From positions 1 to 64,000 of the forward strand of contig NZ_MTSB01000002.1 of the NCBI RefSeq assembly GCF_002093745.1: a stretch of 64,000 bases of DNA. The letters are read 5' to 3'. How positions within the stretch are numbered: position 1 is the stretch's first letter; every line of letters begins with the position of its first letter. The position numbers were made by a program, and so were the translations under genes. Below are positions 8,620 through 16,636 of this stretch, in pieces. The DNA is from Pseudomonas graminis. GTDB lineage: Bacteria; Pseudomonadota; Gammaproteobacteria; Pseudomonadales; Pseudomonadaceae. Under the pieces are notes generated by a model, which saw nothing but the letters and a program-made list of their open reading frames with translations, had not been told where the DNA came from and did not search any database.

Positions 8620-8741
8620 TTATGCATCCAACGTATTTAACGACGCTTGGGTGCAATTCGATTTCATAAGCGTCCGCCGTTGCTATTCACTGCTATGTTC
8701 AAAGCAGCCAGCAGGAGCTGGGGCAGCACCAAGGAGAGGTC

Positions 8742-8954
8742 ATGGAATGCACCACAACAGCGGATGAGGTTTACGGCCCGCGCAATGCCAAGCTCGGCAA
8801 GCGAGCGGTGGACGGTAATATCTGGTCGGGCACAACGATGATTTTCAGAATCATCGATGACCGGGTCTACTCAATGCACGAGCAGTACCTGGGCAGGCTC
8901 AAGTACGGCATGGCGATGACTGACAGGGGAGAGCTGATTTTCATGGTGCGGTAG
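8742..8954 (+). CDS. Small phage-associated protein, 70 residues
   Basis: A 70-residue protein with an excellent ribosome site (AAGGAGAGGTC directly before ATG). It is small and mixed, with the segment MIFRIIDDRVYSMHEQYLGRL, and resembles short hypothetical proteins found near integrases of Pseudomonas prophages. No domain of known function is recognised. It is transcribed away from the integrase remnant. Confidence 0.6.
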   Translation: MECTTTADEVYGPRNAKLGKRAVDGNIWSGTTMIFRIIDDRVYSMHEQYLGRLKYGMAMTDRGELIFMVR

Positions 8955-9171
8955 GGCTGGGGCTATTGTTAGGCCAGCCGAGCGGCATGCCGTCATCGCG
9001 CATCAAGTGAGGGGGAAGGTCTTCACGCAGACACATGGGCATGGTTCCTGGCACGCCACATGAGTGGCATCCGCTGGGCATGCCTCGACATATGGAATGC
9101 AGCACAGGAAAGCCGCTTCTGCAGCGATCTTTCGTTACGTCGTACTCCGAGCAAGGAATTCTTTCGGGCAT
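8941..9171 (-). CDS. Small cysteine-rich phage-type protein, 76 residues
   Basis: The ATG at 9171 has AAGGACGAAGTC before it, which favours it over the GTG at 9192. The product has six cysteines (MPERIPC, DRC, SIC, GCHSC, PMC) and several histidines, suggesting a small metal-binding or disulphide-linked protein. It overlaps the end of the convergent 70-residue gene by 14 bases, as is common in compact phage DNA. No family is recognised. Confidence 0.5.
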   Translation of the reverse strand: MPERIPCSEYDVTKDRCRSGFPVLHSICRGMPSGCHSCGVPGTMPMCLREDLPPHLMRDDGMPLGWPNNSPSPTAP

Positions 9172-9349
9172 GACTTCGTCCTTGCCGCACACGCGGCTAA
9201 TCTAAGGTAAATGAAAAGATTGGTCTAGAACGCAGGTTTCCAACCATTGGTCAGACCGAACCGGTCGTTTCGCTGCTTAGGTTGTCTATCCTCTTAGATG
9301 GGAAATAGACCCGTGTTTTCTGGTCAGGCCATCTAAAGGGATATTTAAA

Positions 9350-9562
9350 GTGCCAAATGATGAATTTCGCTTCAGGGCTCATGAGCTCTTGGTGGAGCTG
9401 GACGCATCAATCGCTAAAATGATGATGATGGTTGCTGCGAAGGAAATTGAAGGCGCTTTTTGGGCAGAGGCAACTAACCGCCATTATCAAGCGTTTTTAG
9501 CGTGGCATGACTTCATCGCGGCTTCCGACGACGCTACAGAATCTATACCCGCTATTCATTGA
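9350..9562 (+). CDS. Small phage-type protein, 70 residues
   Basis: A 70-residue, mostly helical protein (FRFRAHELLVELDAS, EATNRHYQAFLAWHDFI) starting at GTG with AAGGG upstream. It resembles short hypothetical proteins of Pseudomonas prophages but has no assigned function. The methionine run MMMM at residues 24-27 is unusual. Confidence 0.5.
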   Translation: MPNDEFRFRAHELLVELDASIAKMMMMVAAKEIEGAFWAEATNRHYQAFLAWHDFIAASDDATESIPAIH

Positions 9563-9642
9563 GCCTTCCCGCGGAGCCTCGAAGCAGCTAAGTGCGTTCA
9601 GCTGCGTAATTTCTGACCATTCCCATATCTCGCTCACGGCGT

Positions 9643-9891
9643 AATGCACCTGAACTCGACGACCCAGACCCACGGGTTTGAGTTCCAAGATTCAGCACCG
9701 TTGATAGATGACCAGAGCCCGCCAAAAACAGAGGTGCCTATCTTCTGTGCTTCCTCTTGATTTGCACCAAAGAGCCAGAACTGGCGAACTTCGCAGCCTT
9801 CCCGCTGGACCTGGGCGAGGCTGATTTCCTGCAGTCGTTCAACCCGAATGGCGGTGATCTCCAGCAGGATGCGGCTGACCCAGCGCGGCAT
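9643..9891 (-). pseudogene. Truncated ASCH-like phage protein, C-terminal part
   Basis: The segment MPRWVSRILLEITAIRVERLQEIS and the ending WSSINGAESWNSNPWVWVVEF match the C-terminal part of a common Pseudomonas prophage protein with an ASCH-like fold. The N-terminal two thirds are absent: upstream of 9891 the sequence switches to the oppositely oriented structural gene fragment. The middle (about residues 33-58) does not look like the usual family and may include a small rearrangement. Probably non-functional. Confidence 0.65.
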
Positions 9892-9899
9892 GTGAATGG

Positions 9900-10253
9900 A
9901 TGCAGCCCACGGCCAACGTGGTACAGAGCAACCTGGCAGCCGGCGACGTTATCGAAATGGTGTCGGCGGTGGAAATCATGGGTTCGTCGCGCGGCATTTT
10001 GGCTTGGGAGGCTGAGTTGACCATCACCAAGACGGTCAACGGTGCATCGTCCACGTTCTACTATCGGTCGATGGACAAGTACCAAGAGCCGTTCACCATG
10101 CCGGCCAGCTTTTCCGGGGCGCTGGAAACGCAGCGCGGCACGATTGACCTGAGTGAAACCGTGATCACATCACGCATGGGCCTGTACCTGGCAGCAGGCG
10201 TTCCGCAGGACTCGACGGTCAAGGCCGCGCAGTTCGGGATACGAAAGGTGTAA
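9900..10253 (+). pseudogene. Phage structural protein fragment (C-terminal)
   Basis: An open frame of 117 residues with a beta-strand-rich sequence (GDVIEMVSAVEIMGSSRG, AELTITKTVNGASSTFYYR, FGIRKV at the end), as in phage tail or baseplate proteins. No ribosome site precedes its ATG and the ASCH fragment abuts it, so it is most likely the intact-looking tail end of a larger deleted gene. A decayed second copy lies at 4278-4508. Confidence 0.6.
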
Positions 10254-10267
10254 GCCCGCTTAGAGCG

Positions 10268-10612
10268 CTAAACCTTTTCACCCCATCTTTCCGGGCTGAT
10301 TCCAGCACCTCTCATAACCTCGCGATGCTGCCCGATGACGTACTTCTGTGAGTTGATTGTCGCCCAGGAATCGCAAGCGTCGCGCAGCAGATCAGATATC
10401 CGGCTGTCCGCGTCTCTCAGCTTTACCCTGAGCTTGTCACGCTCGAGCGCCGCATCGTTGTGCATGTCTATGAGCTTCGTGACGTGCTTGCGATATCGGT
10501 CGACCTCGTCGCGCAGCAGTCTGTTTTCTTCCGCCACCAAGTGAGCGTGCTGTTTAAGCATCTGTTCCTCGGTGGGGCAAAACGGCCAGTCTTCGGCGTA
10601 GTCGATGTTCAT
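10268..10612 (-). CDS. Coiled-coil hypothetical protein, 114 residues
   Basis: From the ATG at 10612 this encodes 114 residues: an acidic N terminus (MNIDYAEDWPFCPTEEQ), then a charged heptad-like stretch (EENRLLRDEVDRYRKHVTKL to LRVKLRDADSRISDLLRDA, about residues 27-85) that should form a coiled coil. An upstream in-frame start at 10735 would add 41 poorly conserved-looking residues. It resembles small ORFs of Pseudomonas prophages. Function unknown. Confidence 0.5.
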   Translation of the reverse strand: MNIDYAEDWPFCPTEEQMLKQHAHLVAEENRLLRDEVDRYRKHVTKLIDMHNDAALERDKLRVKLRDADSRISDLLRDACDSWATINSQKYVIGQHREVMRGAGISPERWGEKV

Positions 10613-10808
10613 GGTGGATGACTCTCGATAGCTGTATGTGCATACAGTATTTGAGTCTTTCAGCTTTGGGGAGTGGTATTCGTCGGCAGGACGCCGGAGA
10701 TTGGTGAGTTCTGGAATTGGCGACTGAGCACCCAAAAAGGGCTTACTGAGTAGATTGTCCGTAAGCCCTGACTTCTAAATTGGTGCCCGTGAGCTGATAT
10801 TATCGATG

Positions 10809-11555
10809 TTAGCCTTGAAGAAAGGGAAGCAATGCTAAAGCTGTAGGCCCTGAGACGAGTATCAGGCTCTGGGAGAACGTCACGAGCTCATTGGCTTTCC
10901 CTATTGCGTCTACCATTCGCTTGACCACGCTCATCCCTTTTTCGGAGGATTTCCCGATTAAGTCGCTGTGCCTGTGAATAGACGCGATTGCCTCATCGAC
11001 AGTACCTTCTAGATCTGCGGTGCCGCCGGTCATGTAGTCCAAAAGAGACTTTCTGATAGCCTCAAGGTGCTTAACAAAAAGCTTTTTAACGTCAGAATTT
11101 AAGTCGGATTTGAGGCATTCACTCAGCAAAGTACTGAGCTTCTCGACGAGTTCAGCAATTTTTGCAGCGTTTTCCGGCTGCGCTGCGGGAAATTCTAACC
11201 TCAATGCCAAGTCGCCAAATTTGAGGGCGGACATAGTTTCAACGTTTAGTAGCGATTTGTACTGCTGCCACGGAGTGTCCAAGGAGCAGGTAGAGAGAAG
11301 CTTGTCGATATTTTTAAATGGAGACAGGTAAGGACTCTTGTCGCCTTTAACATACGTCTCAATTGCATTCCTTGCAGTCACGGAAAGCTCCATCAGCATC
11401 CCTAAGCCCTGTACCAAAAGTCGAGGCTCGTTGGGCTTGCATCCTAGTACCGTGGCCCAAGCGTATAGGGAGGAGATGTTCCCAGACAAATCTGCAGCTT
11501 TAGTCATGTACCCCAGAAGCTTGCCCACCGGGTTGTTAGTGTTTTCCGTTGTCAT
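10809..11555 (-). CDS. Uncharacterised 248-residue helical protein
   Basis: The ATG is preceded by GAAGGTGATAA. The product is almost entirely alpha-helical and ends in a hydrophobic segment (SQSLILVSGPTALALLPFLQG, last 21 residues) that could insert into a membrane. Another mildly hydrophobic helix pair lies at residues 20-60. It resembles no family I know. It is the last gene of the element before the right att repeat, a typical cargo position, and its orientation follows that of ssrA. Confidence 0.7.
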   Translation of the reverse strand: MTTENTNNPVGKLLGYMTKAADLSGNISSLYAWATVLGCKPNEPRLLVQGLGMLMELSVTARNAIETYVKGDKSPYLSPFKNIDKLLSTCSLDTPWQQYKSLLNVETMSALKFGDLALRLEFPAAQPENAAKIAELVEKLSTLLSECLKSDLNSDVKKLFVKHLEAIRKSLLDYMTGGTADLEGTVDEAIASIHRHSDLIGKSSEKGMSVVKRMVDAIGKANELVTFSQSLILVSGPTALALLPFLQG

Positions 11556-11618
11556 TTATCACCTTCTCCGTGCTGTCATTAAGTGGGCATTACCAAGCCA
11601 AAACGGCCCCTAAAGGCA

Positions 11619-11652
11619 CAAAAAAGGCACTTGCGATAAACGCTAAGTGCCT
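11619..11652 (-). terminator. Terminator of ssrA (element-borne)
   Basis: On the minus strand the stem GGCACTT/AAGTGCC is followed by six T, just after the tmRNA 3' end. It lies inside the integrated element, so the current ssrA terminator seems to be supplied by the element. Confidence 0.75.
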
Positions 11653-11667
11653 GATTTGTATAGCTTG

Positions 11668-11695
11668 TTTGGTGGAGCCGGGGGGATTTGAACCC
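11668..11695. repeat. Right attachment repeat inside ssrA 3' end
   Basis: Identical over 28 bases to 6255-6282. It covers the CCA end, acceptor 3' strand and part of the T-arm of tmRNA. The gene stays intact across this junction, as expected if the element restores the 3' end on insertion. Confidence 0.85.
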
Positions 11696-12061
11696 CCGTC
11701 CGCCAGTACTCCGCTGTCGGTACTACATGCTTAGCCGTGTCTATTAAGTTAACCCTCAGCGACCCGACGGGCAGGGTGCTTTGGGCGAGTTGCGTAAGTT
11801 TTAGTCGCTTCGTCCGCAACGTACTAGGCGACGATCCTGTTCTATATGACAATCATTTCGGGTTTACAGGCATCCCCTGATGATTGCTGGAGCCGAAGCT
11901 ACCAGAAGGAAGGCTAGCACCGCTTACGCGGCGAGAGCGTATTCCCCGTAGGTTTCGTCATTGGCAACTATAGAAAGTTGCAACAGTGGATTTACGAGTT
12001 CTGTTACCAACTCGGCATGCACCTAAAGTTTCATCACCGGCGTCGAATCCAAATCGGCCCC
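11670..12061 (-). ncRNA. ssrA: Transfer-messenger RNA (tmRNA)
   Basis: The 392-nt gene begins GGGGCCGATTTGGATTCGAC and ends GGCTCCACCA. The tag reading frame at 11965-11924 encodes ANDETYGEYALAA followed by TAA, the usual Pseudomonas degradation tag. tmRNA with SmpB rescues ribosomes stalled on broken mRNAs and marks the products for proteolysis. smpB lies about 700 bp upstream on the same strand. Its 3' end is the insertion target of the element at 6255-11695. Confidence 0.97.
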
Positions 12062-12171
12062 GAGATTGCTTTCGCAATCGCTGGGACGGAGTGTACGCCG
12101 ATTGGCGTGCCACGTCGACCCGTTTGCTGCAATCGGTCAGGCCAGCCTGGTAGCGGGCCTGACCGAGGGGG

Positions 12172-12456
12172 TTACTTGGTGCCTTCGCTGCCCGAGCCAG
12201 TGTTCTTCAGCGAGGTGATCACTTTGGTCGTGATCTGAACGCATTTTTCCTCGTCGTTGGCAGCTTGAGCTTCCTTAGCGCTTTTCTCGGTCTTTTCAAG
12301 CATGGTCTTGTTTTCCGGGCTCAGGTTGGTGCCGGAAGACGCTTGAGCATTTTCGATGGTCTTGATGTTTGCAGCACACAAATCATCGGCGGCAAAAACC
12401 GGTGAAGCCAACAGGGCGGCGCTGAGGAACAATCCAGTGAGGGCGGTACGCTTCAT
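12172..12456 (-). CDS. Small periplasmic protein of unknown function
   Basis: A 94-residue protein with a clear Sec signal peptide (MKRTALTGLFLSAALLASPVFA, cleavage after residue 22). The mature part of about 72 residues is charged and helical with two cysteines (DDLCAAN and EEKCVQI), which could form a disulphide. A GGAGAGACAC site precedes the ATG. It belongs to a set of small secreted proteins common in Pseudomonas with no known function. Confidence 0.8.
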   Translation of the reverse strand: MKRTALTGLFLSAALLASPVFAADDLCAANIKTIENAQASSGTNLSPENKTMLEKTEKSAKEAQAANDEEKCVQITTKVITSLKNTGSGSEGTK

Positions 12457-12747
12457 GTGTCTCTCCTTATAACCTGTGGACTCGGTATGGCCGGTCGTTG
12501 ACGCCGTCGCCCGAGGGTTTTGAAAGCCCGTTGAGTGTTGGGCCTAAAGGATTGACTGTGCTGTAACGCAGGCGTTCTATTTTATTTTCAGGCAGGTGCG
12601 AAAAAGCCACATCAGACGGTTGAGGCACCAGAGTGGGGCGATCTTCGCGCTGAGGTTGCGATTAGGCGGGGGCGATAAAAGAGAAGAATGGAGTGAAGTT
12701 GTGGTGCGCCAGATGCCCGACTCCAGGCATTTGGCGCTGGCAAGGGG
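12457..12747. other. Intergenic region between small secreted protein gene and smpB
   Basis: These 291 bases have no convincing gene. An imperfect inverted repeat (GCCAGATGCC with GGCATTTGGC, 12709-12735) just downstream of smpB may act as its terminator, although it lacks a T run. The promoter of the secreted protein gene should lie at the left. Confidence 0.45.
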
Positions 12748-13230
12748 CTAGTCGTCCTTGCCTTTGGAGCGCACGGCACGCTGCAGCTCACGGTCCGAGT
12801 CACGTTCGCGCTCTGTGTGGCGCTTGTCGTATTCCTTTTTACCTTTACCCAAAGCAATTTCGCACTTGATCAGGTGCTGCTTCCAGTAGAGGGAAAGGGC
12901 GACGCAGGCGTAGCCTTTTTGCTGAACCGATGAGGTGAGCTTTTCAAGCTCGCGCTGGTTCAGCAGCAATTTGCGGGTGCGTGTCGGGTCAGCGATGACG
13001 TGCGTGCTGGCAGTCTTGAGCGGTGTGATGTGGCAGCCCATCAACCAGGCCTCACCGTCCTTGAGCAGCACGTAACTGTCGACCAGCTGTACCTTGGTGG
13101 CACGCAGGCTTTTTACTTCCCAGCCAGACAGGACCAGACCGGCCTCGAACTTGTGTTCGATGAAGTAATCGTGACGCGCTTTCTTGTTCTGCGCGATGGT
13201 CCCTGTAGGGTGTTTCTTGAGCTTAGCCAT
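12748..13230 (-). CDS. smpB: SsrA-binding protein SmpB
   Basis: A 160-residue SmpB starting at the ATG of [22 protein letters not shown]. The OB-fold core shows [15 protein letters not shown] and [11 protein letters not shown], and the basic tail [22 protein letters not shown] folds into the mRNA channel of the ribosome. It binds tmRNA and brings it to stalled ribosomes. The upstream extension of the open frame is not part of the gene. Confidence 0.96.
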   Translation of the reverse strand: MAKLKKHPTGTIAQNKKARHDYFIEHKFEAGLVLSGWEVKSLRATKVQLVDSYVLLKDGEAWLMGCHITPLKTASTHVIADPTRTRKLLLNQRELEKLTSSVQQKGYACVALSLYWKQHLIKCEIALGKGKKEYDKRHTERERDSDRELQRAVRSKGKDD

Positions 13231-13343
13231 AGGGGGCGCATTATAGGGAGTTGCATCAATGTCGGCTACGGGAAAGCGTGTGCTTGAGCACAAAGGTTGA
13301 ATCCCGGACAATGCGCGATCTTTTTTGGCTGGGCGTTTCAATA

Positions 13344-14747
13344 ATGTCGACGGACAAGGTTTCGGTCCACGGTAGCTGGGCAAGCCGCTGGGTGTTCATC
13401 CTGGCCGCCACTGGCTCCGCCGTGGGGCTGGGCAGTATCTGGAAATTCCCGTACATGGTCGGTGCCTATGGCGGCGGCGCCTTTGTGCTGGTGTTTCTGG
13501 CGTGCATCGCGCTGATCGGCATTCCGGTCATGATCGCCGAGACGCTGATCGGGCGTCGTTCGCGGCTCAGTCCTGCCAACGCGCTCAAGACGCTGGCGGT
13601 GGAGGCGGGGCATTCGGCGCGCTGGTCCTGGGGCGCCTTTGCCGGAATGATCACTGCGCTGCTGATCCTCTCCTTTTATAGTGTGGTGGGCGGCTGGTCG
13701 CTGGATTACATCATTGACATGGGGCGCGGCGATTTTCAGGGTGTGTCGCCGGATCAGGTGGGGGCGTATTTCGGCGCAGTGATTGCCGACCCTTGGCGTC
13801 TGATTCTGTGGCACACCGTCTTCATGCTGCTTTCTGCTGTGGTGATCGGCAAAGGCGTCGAGGCGGGCCTGGAAAAAAGCCTGCGCATCATGATGCCGAT
13901 GCTGTTCCTGCTGATGCTGGCGCTGTTGGGCTATAGCCTGACCACCGGGCACTTCATGGAAGGCGTGCATTTCATGTTCGACTTCAACCCGGACAAGGTG
14001 CTGGATGGTTTGCTGCCGGCAATGGGGCATGCGTTCTTTTCCTTGAGCGTCGGTGTCGGCTCGATCATGGTCTACGGCGCGTACATGACCAAAGGCGCCT
14101 CGATCAGCACCACCGTGGTTGGCATTGCGTTGCTCGACACGTTTGTTTCGTTGCTGGCCGGGCTGGCGCTGTTTCCGATTGTGTTTGCCGCAGGTCTGAA
14201 CCCGAGTGAAGGCCCCGGCCTGATGTTCGTCACCTTGCCTTACGCGTTCGGCAACGTCGCGTTTGGTCAGCTGATGGGCGTCGTGTTCTTCGTACTGGTG
14301 GCCGTCGCGGCCTGGAGTTCGGCGATTTCACTGCTTGAGCCGATGGTGGCTTATCTGGTCGAACGCACGCGTGTTCGCCGGGGCTGGGTCACGTTCTGGC
14401 TGGCATTTACCTGCTGGTTTGTCGGCCTCGGCACGGTGTTTTCTTTCAATATCTGGCAAAAAGCGAAGTTTTTCGTGAACGATGGGGGTGTATTCCACCT
14501 CTACCAATGGGGCGCATCGACTGGCCTGGACTTCTTTGGAGTCATTGATTTCTTCACTTCGCGGATCATGCTGCCGCTGGGTGGTTTGTGTTTCGTGGTA
14601 TTCGCTGGCTGGGTGATGAACCGTGAGGCGGTGCGCGACGAATTGTCGATTCGCAGCCCATTGCTCTTCAACCTGACCTTCTTTTTGATGCGCTACGTGG
14701 CGCCGCTCGGCATTCTTGTGGTGTTTGCCGCTCAGCTCTGGAAATGA
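13344..14747 (+). CDS. Sodium-dependent transporter, NSS/SNF family
   Basis: A 467-residue inner-membrane protein with about 12 hydrophobic segments. The first helix carries the family signature [17 protein letters not shown], with unwound glycine region, and GGGAFVLVF follows. This family couples sodium entry to uptake of amino acids or related solutes (LeuT-like fold); the substrate cannot be told from sequence. The start ATG of [15 protein letters not shown] was chosen because the upstream frame lacks transporter similarity. It diverges from smpB. Confidence 0.9.
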   Translation: MSTDKVSVHGSWASRWVFILAATGSAVGLGSIWKFPYMVGAYGGGAFVLVFLACIALIGIPVMIAETLIGRRSRLSPANALKTLAVEAGHSARWSWGAFAGMITALLILSFYSVVGGWSLDYIIDMGRGDFQGVSPDQVGAYFGAVIADPWRLILWHTVFMLLSAVVIGKGVEAGLEKSLRIMMPMLFLLMLALLGYSLTTGHFMEGVHFMFDFNPDKVLDGLLPAMGHAFFSLSVGVGSIMVYGAYMTKGASISTTVVGIALLDTFVSLLAGLALFPIVFAAGLNPSEGPGLMFVTLPYAFGNVAFGQLMGVVFFVLVAVAAWSSAISLLEPMVAYLVERTRVRRGWVTFWLAFTCWFVGLGTVFSFNIWQKAKFFVNDGGVFHLYQWGASTGLDFFGVIDFFTSRIMLPLGGLCFVVFAGWVMNREAVRDELSIRSPLLFNLTFFLMRYVAPLGILVVFAAQLWK

Positions 14748-14754
14748 CGCTCAC

Positions 14755-15189
14755 ATGACTACGCACATACAACGCTCTGCCTTACTGCCTTACCCGGCCA
14801 GGTTTCTTTACGACCTGGTCAACGACGTGGCTCGTTATCCCGAGTTTTTGCCGTGGTGTTCGTCGGCCACCGTGCTTGAATCCAGCGAAGCGCAGATGCG
14901 CGCGAGCCTGGAAATCGCTAAAAGCGGCCTGAGTCAGAAATTCATGACGCGCAATACGCTCATTCCTGGCGAGTCGATCGTGATGGATCTGGTCGAAGGG
15001 CCGTTCGAACAGTTTCACGGGGTCTGGACGTTCAAGCCGCTGGGTGAGAAGGCCTGCAAGATCAGCCTCGACCTGTCTTTTGATTACGCCGGGACCATCG
15101 TTCGCGCAACGCTGGGGCCGCTGTTCAATCAGGCGGCCAATACGCTGGTGGACGCGTTCTGTCAGCGAGCGAAAGAGCTGCATGGCTGA
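14755..15189 (+). CDS. ratA: RatA/COQ10-type START-like protein
   Basis: A 144-residue protein of the polyketide cyclase/START superfamily beginning MTTHIQRSALLPYPARFLYDLVNDVARYPEFLPWC, the typical RatA/COQ10 N terminus. Members bind ubiquinone-like lipids (COQ10) or, in E. coli RatA, inhibit 50S-30S subunit joining. It starts 8 bp after the transporter gene and overlaps the next gene by 8 bp. The ratA-rnfH pair is conserved in gamma-proteobacteria. The toxin role is unproven in Pseudomonas. Confidence 0.9.
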   Translation: MTTHIQRSALLPYPARFLYDLVNDVARYPEFLPWCSSATVLESSEAQMRASLEIAKSGLSQKFMTRNTLIPGESIVMDLVEGPFEQFHGVWTFKPLGEKACKISLDLSFDYAGTIVRATLGPLFNQAANTLVDAFCQRAKELHG

Positions 15190-15496
15190 GGCATCGATTC
15201 AGATTGAAGTGGTGTATGCCACGGTGCAGCGGCAAGTGCTGATGACGGTTGATGTTCCGGCTGGCTCGTCAGTGCGTCAGGCGTTGGCGGTGTGTGGCAT
15301 GGATCGGGAGTTTCCCGAGCTGGACTTGGCTCATTGCGCGGTAGGTATTTTCGGCAAAGTGGTCGCCAATCCTGCTGAGCGCTTGCTGGAAGCGGGGGAG
15401 CGGATCGAGATTTATCGTCCCCTGTTGGCCGACCCGATGGAGATCAGGCGCCTGCGTGCTGCCAAAGCGCGTGAAAAAAGAGGGTTGCCTGGCTGA
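15182..15496 (+). CDS. rnfH: RnfH family ubiquitin-like protein
   Basis: A 104-residue beta-grasp protein: IQIEVVYATVQRQVLMTVDVPAGSSVRQAL and the late ERIEIYRPLLADPMEIRRLRA. The family is named for its linkage to rnf genes elsewhere; the biochemical role is unknown. It overlaps the end of ratA (ATGGCTGA), suggesting translational coupling. Confidence 0.92.
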   Translation: MAEASIQIEVVYATVQRQVLMTVDVPAGSSVRQALAVCGMDREFPELDLAHCAVGIFGKVVANPAERLLEAGERIEIYRPLLADPMEIRRLRAAKAREKRGLPG

Positions 15497-15517
15497 ACAT
15501 TCGCTGAAGAAACCCAC

Positions 15518-15544
15518 AAAAAAGCCCGGCATGCCGGGCTTTTT
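15518..15544. terminator. Bidirectional terminator between rnfH and bamE
   Basis: The stem AAGCCCGGC/GCCGGGCTT is flanked by A and T runs on both sides. It serves the convergent rnfH and bamE genes. Confidence 0.9.
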
Positions 15545-15560
15545 GCTGAGCGCCTGAAGA

Positions 15561-16082
15561 CTAACGAGAGTTAGTGTCCAGCGGTTCCTGAGTCGGGACC
15601 GGTACGGTCTCGACGCTGTCCACATCCTTCTGGATGGTGTCCAGCAGCGAGCCTGGTTTGGCTGGCTCTTCTGGTTTTTGCTCAGGCTGAGTCTCTGCCT
15701 GCGTGGCGGTATCGCTGCCTTTGCCGAGGATGGCCTCATCGCGGCTGACGCCGGGCATGAAGTCACCGGACAGACTGACAAGCTGGTCGCTGTCGTTGAA
15801 TACCAGACTGACACGCTCCTGCTGGCGTTCACCGCCACCTGGCTGCAGGCTGTAAAGGTAATCCCACCGGTTGGAGTGGAAAGTGTCGGTCAACAGGGGG
15901 TTGCCCATGATAAACCGTACTTGCCGCCGGGTCATTCCGGGGCGCAACTGGTCTATCATGTCCTGCGTGACGACATTACCCTGCTGGATGTCGATTTTGT
16001 AAACCCCGGGGAATGAACAACCGGCGAGTGCGAGCAGTCCCACGAAGGTGAAACTGGTTAGCAAGAGCTTGGTGTTTTGCAT
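15561..16082 (-). CDS. bamE: Outer membrane assembly lipoprotein BamE (SmpA/OmlA)
   Basis: A 173-residue lipoprotein with signal peptide and lipobox LAGC (Cys22), followed by the BamE core: [50 protein letters not shown]. It is part of the BAM complex that inserts beta-barrel proteins into the outer membrane. The C-terminal tail from about residue 120 is Gln/Pro/Glu-rich and longer than in E. coli, as is usual in Pseudomonas. It diverges from fur across about 100 bp. Confidence 0.95.
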   Translation of the reverse strand: MQNTKLLLTSFTFVGLLALAGCSFPGVYKIDIQQGNVVTQDMIDQLRPGMTRRQVRFIMGNPLLTDTFHSNRWDYLYSLQPGGGERQQERVSLVFNDSDQLVSLSGDFMPGVSRDEAILGKGSDTATQAETQPEQKPEEPAKPGSLLDTIQKDVDSVETVPVPTQEPLDTNSR

Positions 16083-16180
16083 CGGTGGGCGACTTCCACT
16101 ATCTTGGCTGGGACAACGTAAACCCCGATCATACCTGCATTAAGAGAAGCTGCGAAGCAGCGTCTGCGAGAAAGCTGACC

Positions 16181-16588
16181 ATGGTTGAAAATAGCGAACT
16201 ACGTAAAGCAGGACTCAAGGTAACATTGCCGAGGGTTAAAATACTCCAAATGCTCGATTCTGCCGAGCAGCGCCACATGAGCGCCGAGGATGTCTACAAG
16301 GCCCTCATGGAGGCAAGCGAGGACGTCGGCCTGGCCACGGTTTACCGTGTCCTGACCCAGTTTGAGGCAGCGGGATTGGTGGTTCGCCACAATTTCGACG
16401 GTGGTCATGCTGTGTTCGAGCTGGCTGATGGCGGCCACCATGACCACATGGTCAATGTGGAATCCGGCGAAGTGATCGAGTTCTTCGACGAAGAAATCGA
16501 GAAGCTTCAAAAGGCTATTGTCGAAAGACACGGCTTTGATCTGGTGGATCACAATCTGGTGCTCTACGTCCGTAACAAAAGGGCGTAA
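16181..16588 (+). CDS. fur: Ferric uptake regulator Fur
   Basis: A 135-residue metal-dependent repressor. It has a winged-helix DNA-binding half (LPRVKILQML, VGLATVYRVLTQFEAAGLV), the metal/dimer half with GGHHDHMVNVESGEVIEF, and lacks C-terminal CxxC motifs, as in other Pseudomonas Fur proteins. With iron it represses siderophore and uptake genes. The ATG at 16181 is the family start; the longer open frame upstream overlaps the bamE promoter region. Divergent from bamE. Confidence 0.97.
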   Translation: MVENSELRKAGLKVTLPRVKILQMLDSAEQRHMSAEDVYKALMEASEDVGLATVYRVLTQFEAAGLVVRHNFDGGHAVFELADGGHHDHMVNVESGEVIEFFDEEIEKLQKAIVERHGFDLVDHNLVLYVRNKRA

Positions 16589-16597
16589 CACCTGGCG

Positions 16598-16625
16598 ACA
16601 AAGGCGACCTCGGGTCGCCTTTGTG
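16598..16625 (+). terminator. Terminator after fur
   Basis: Long stem ACAAAGGCGACC/GGTCGCCTTTGT with a three-base loop between the convergent fur and recN genes. The T-rich tail is weak (GCTTTCTGTTG). Confidence 0.75.
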
Positions 16626-16636
16626 CTTTCTGTTGC

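Larger units (their letters stand above)
6255..11695. mobile_element. ssrA-integrated mini-element (degraded prophage/island)
   Basis: About 5.4 kb bounded by 28-bp ssrA-derived repeats. Contents are a DUF4935 PIN-like gene, a 5'-truncated tyrosine integrase, three small phage-type genes, a truncated ASCH-like phage gene, a phage structural gene fragment, a coiled-coil small protein and a 248-residue orphan. There are no replication, packaging or capsid genes, so it is a defective prophage or satellite remnant that has kept or gained cargo. The truncated integrase suggests it is no longer self-mobile. Confidence 0.8.

Noticed and set aside
14755..15496. ratA-rnfH as a toxin-antitoxin pair
   Set aside because: The pairing is a conserved core arrangement in gamma-proteobacteria and RnfH has not been shown to act as an antitoxin; kept as ordinary genes.
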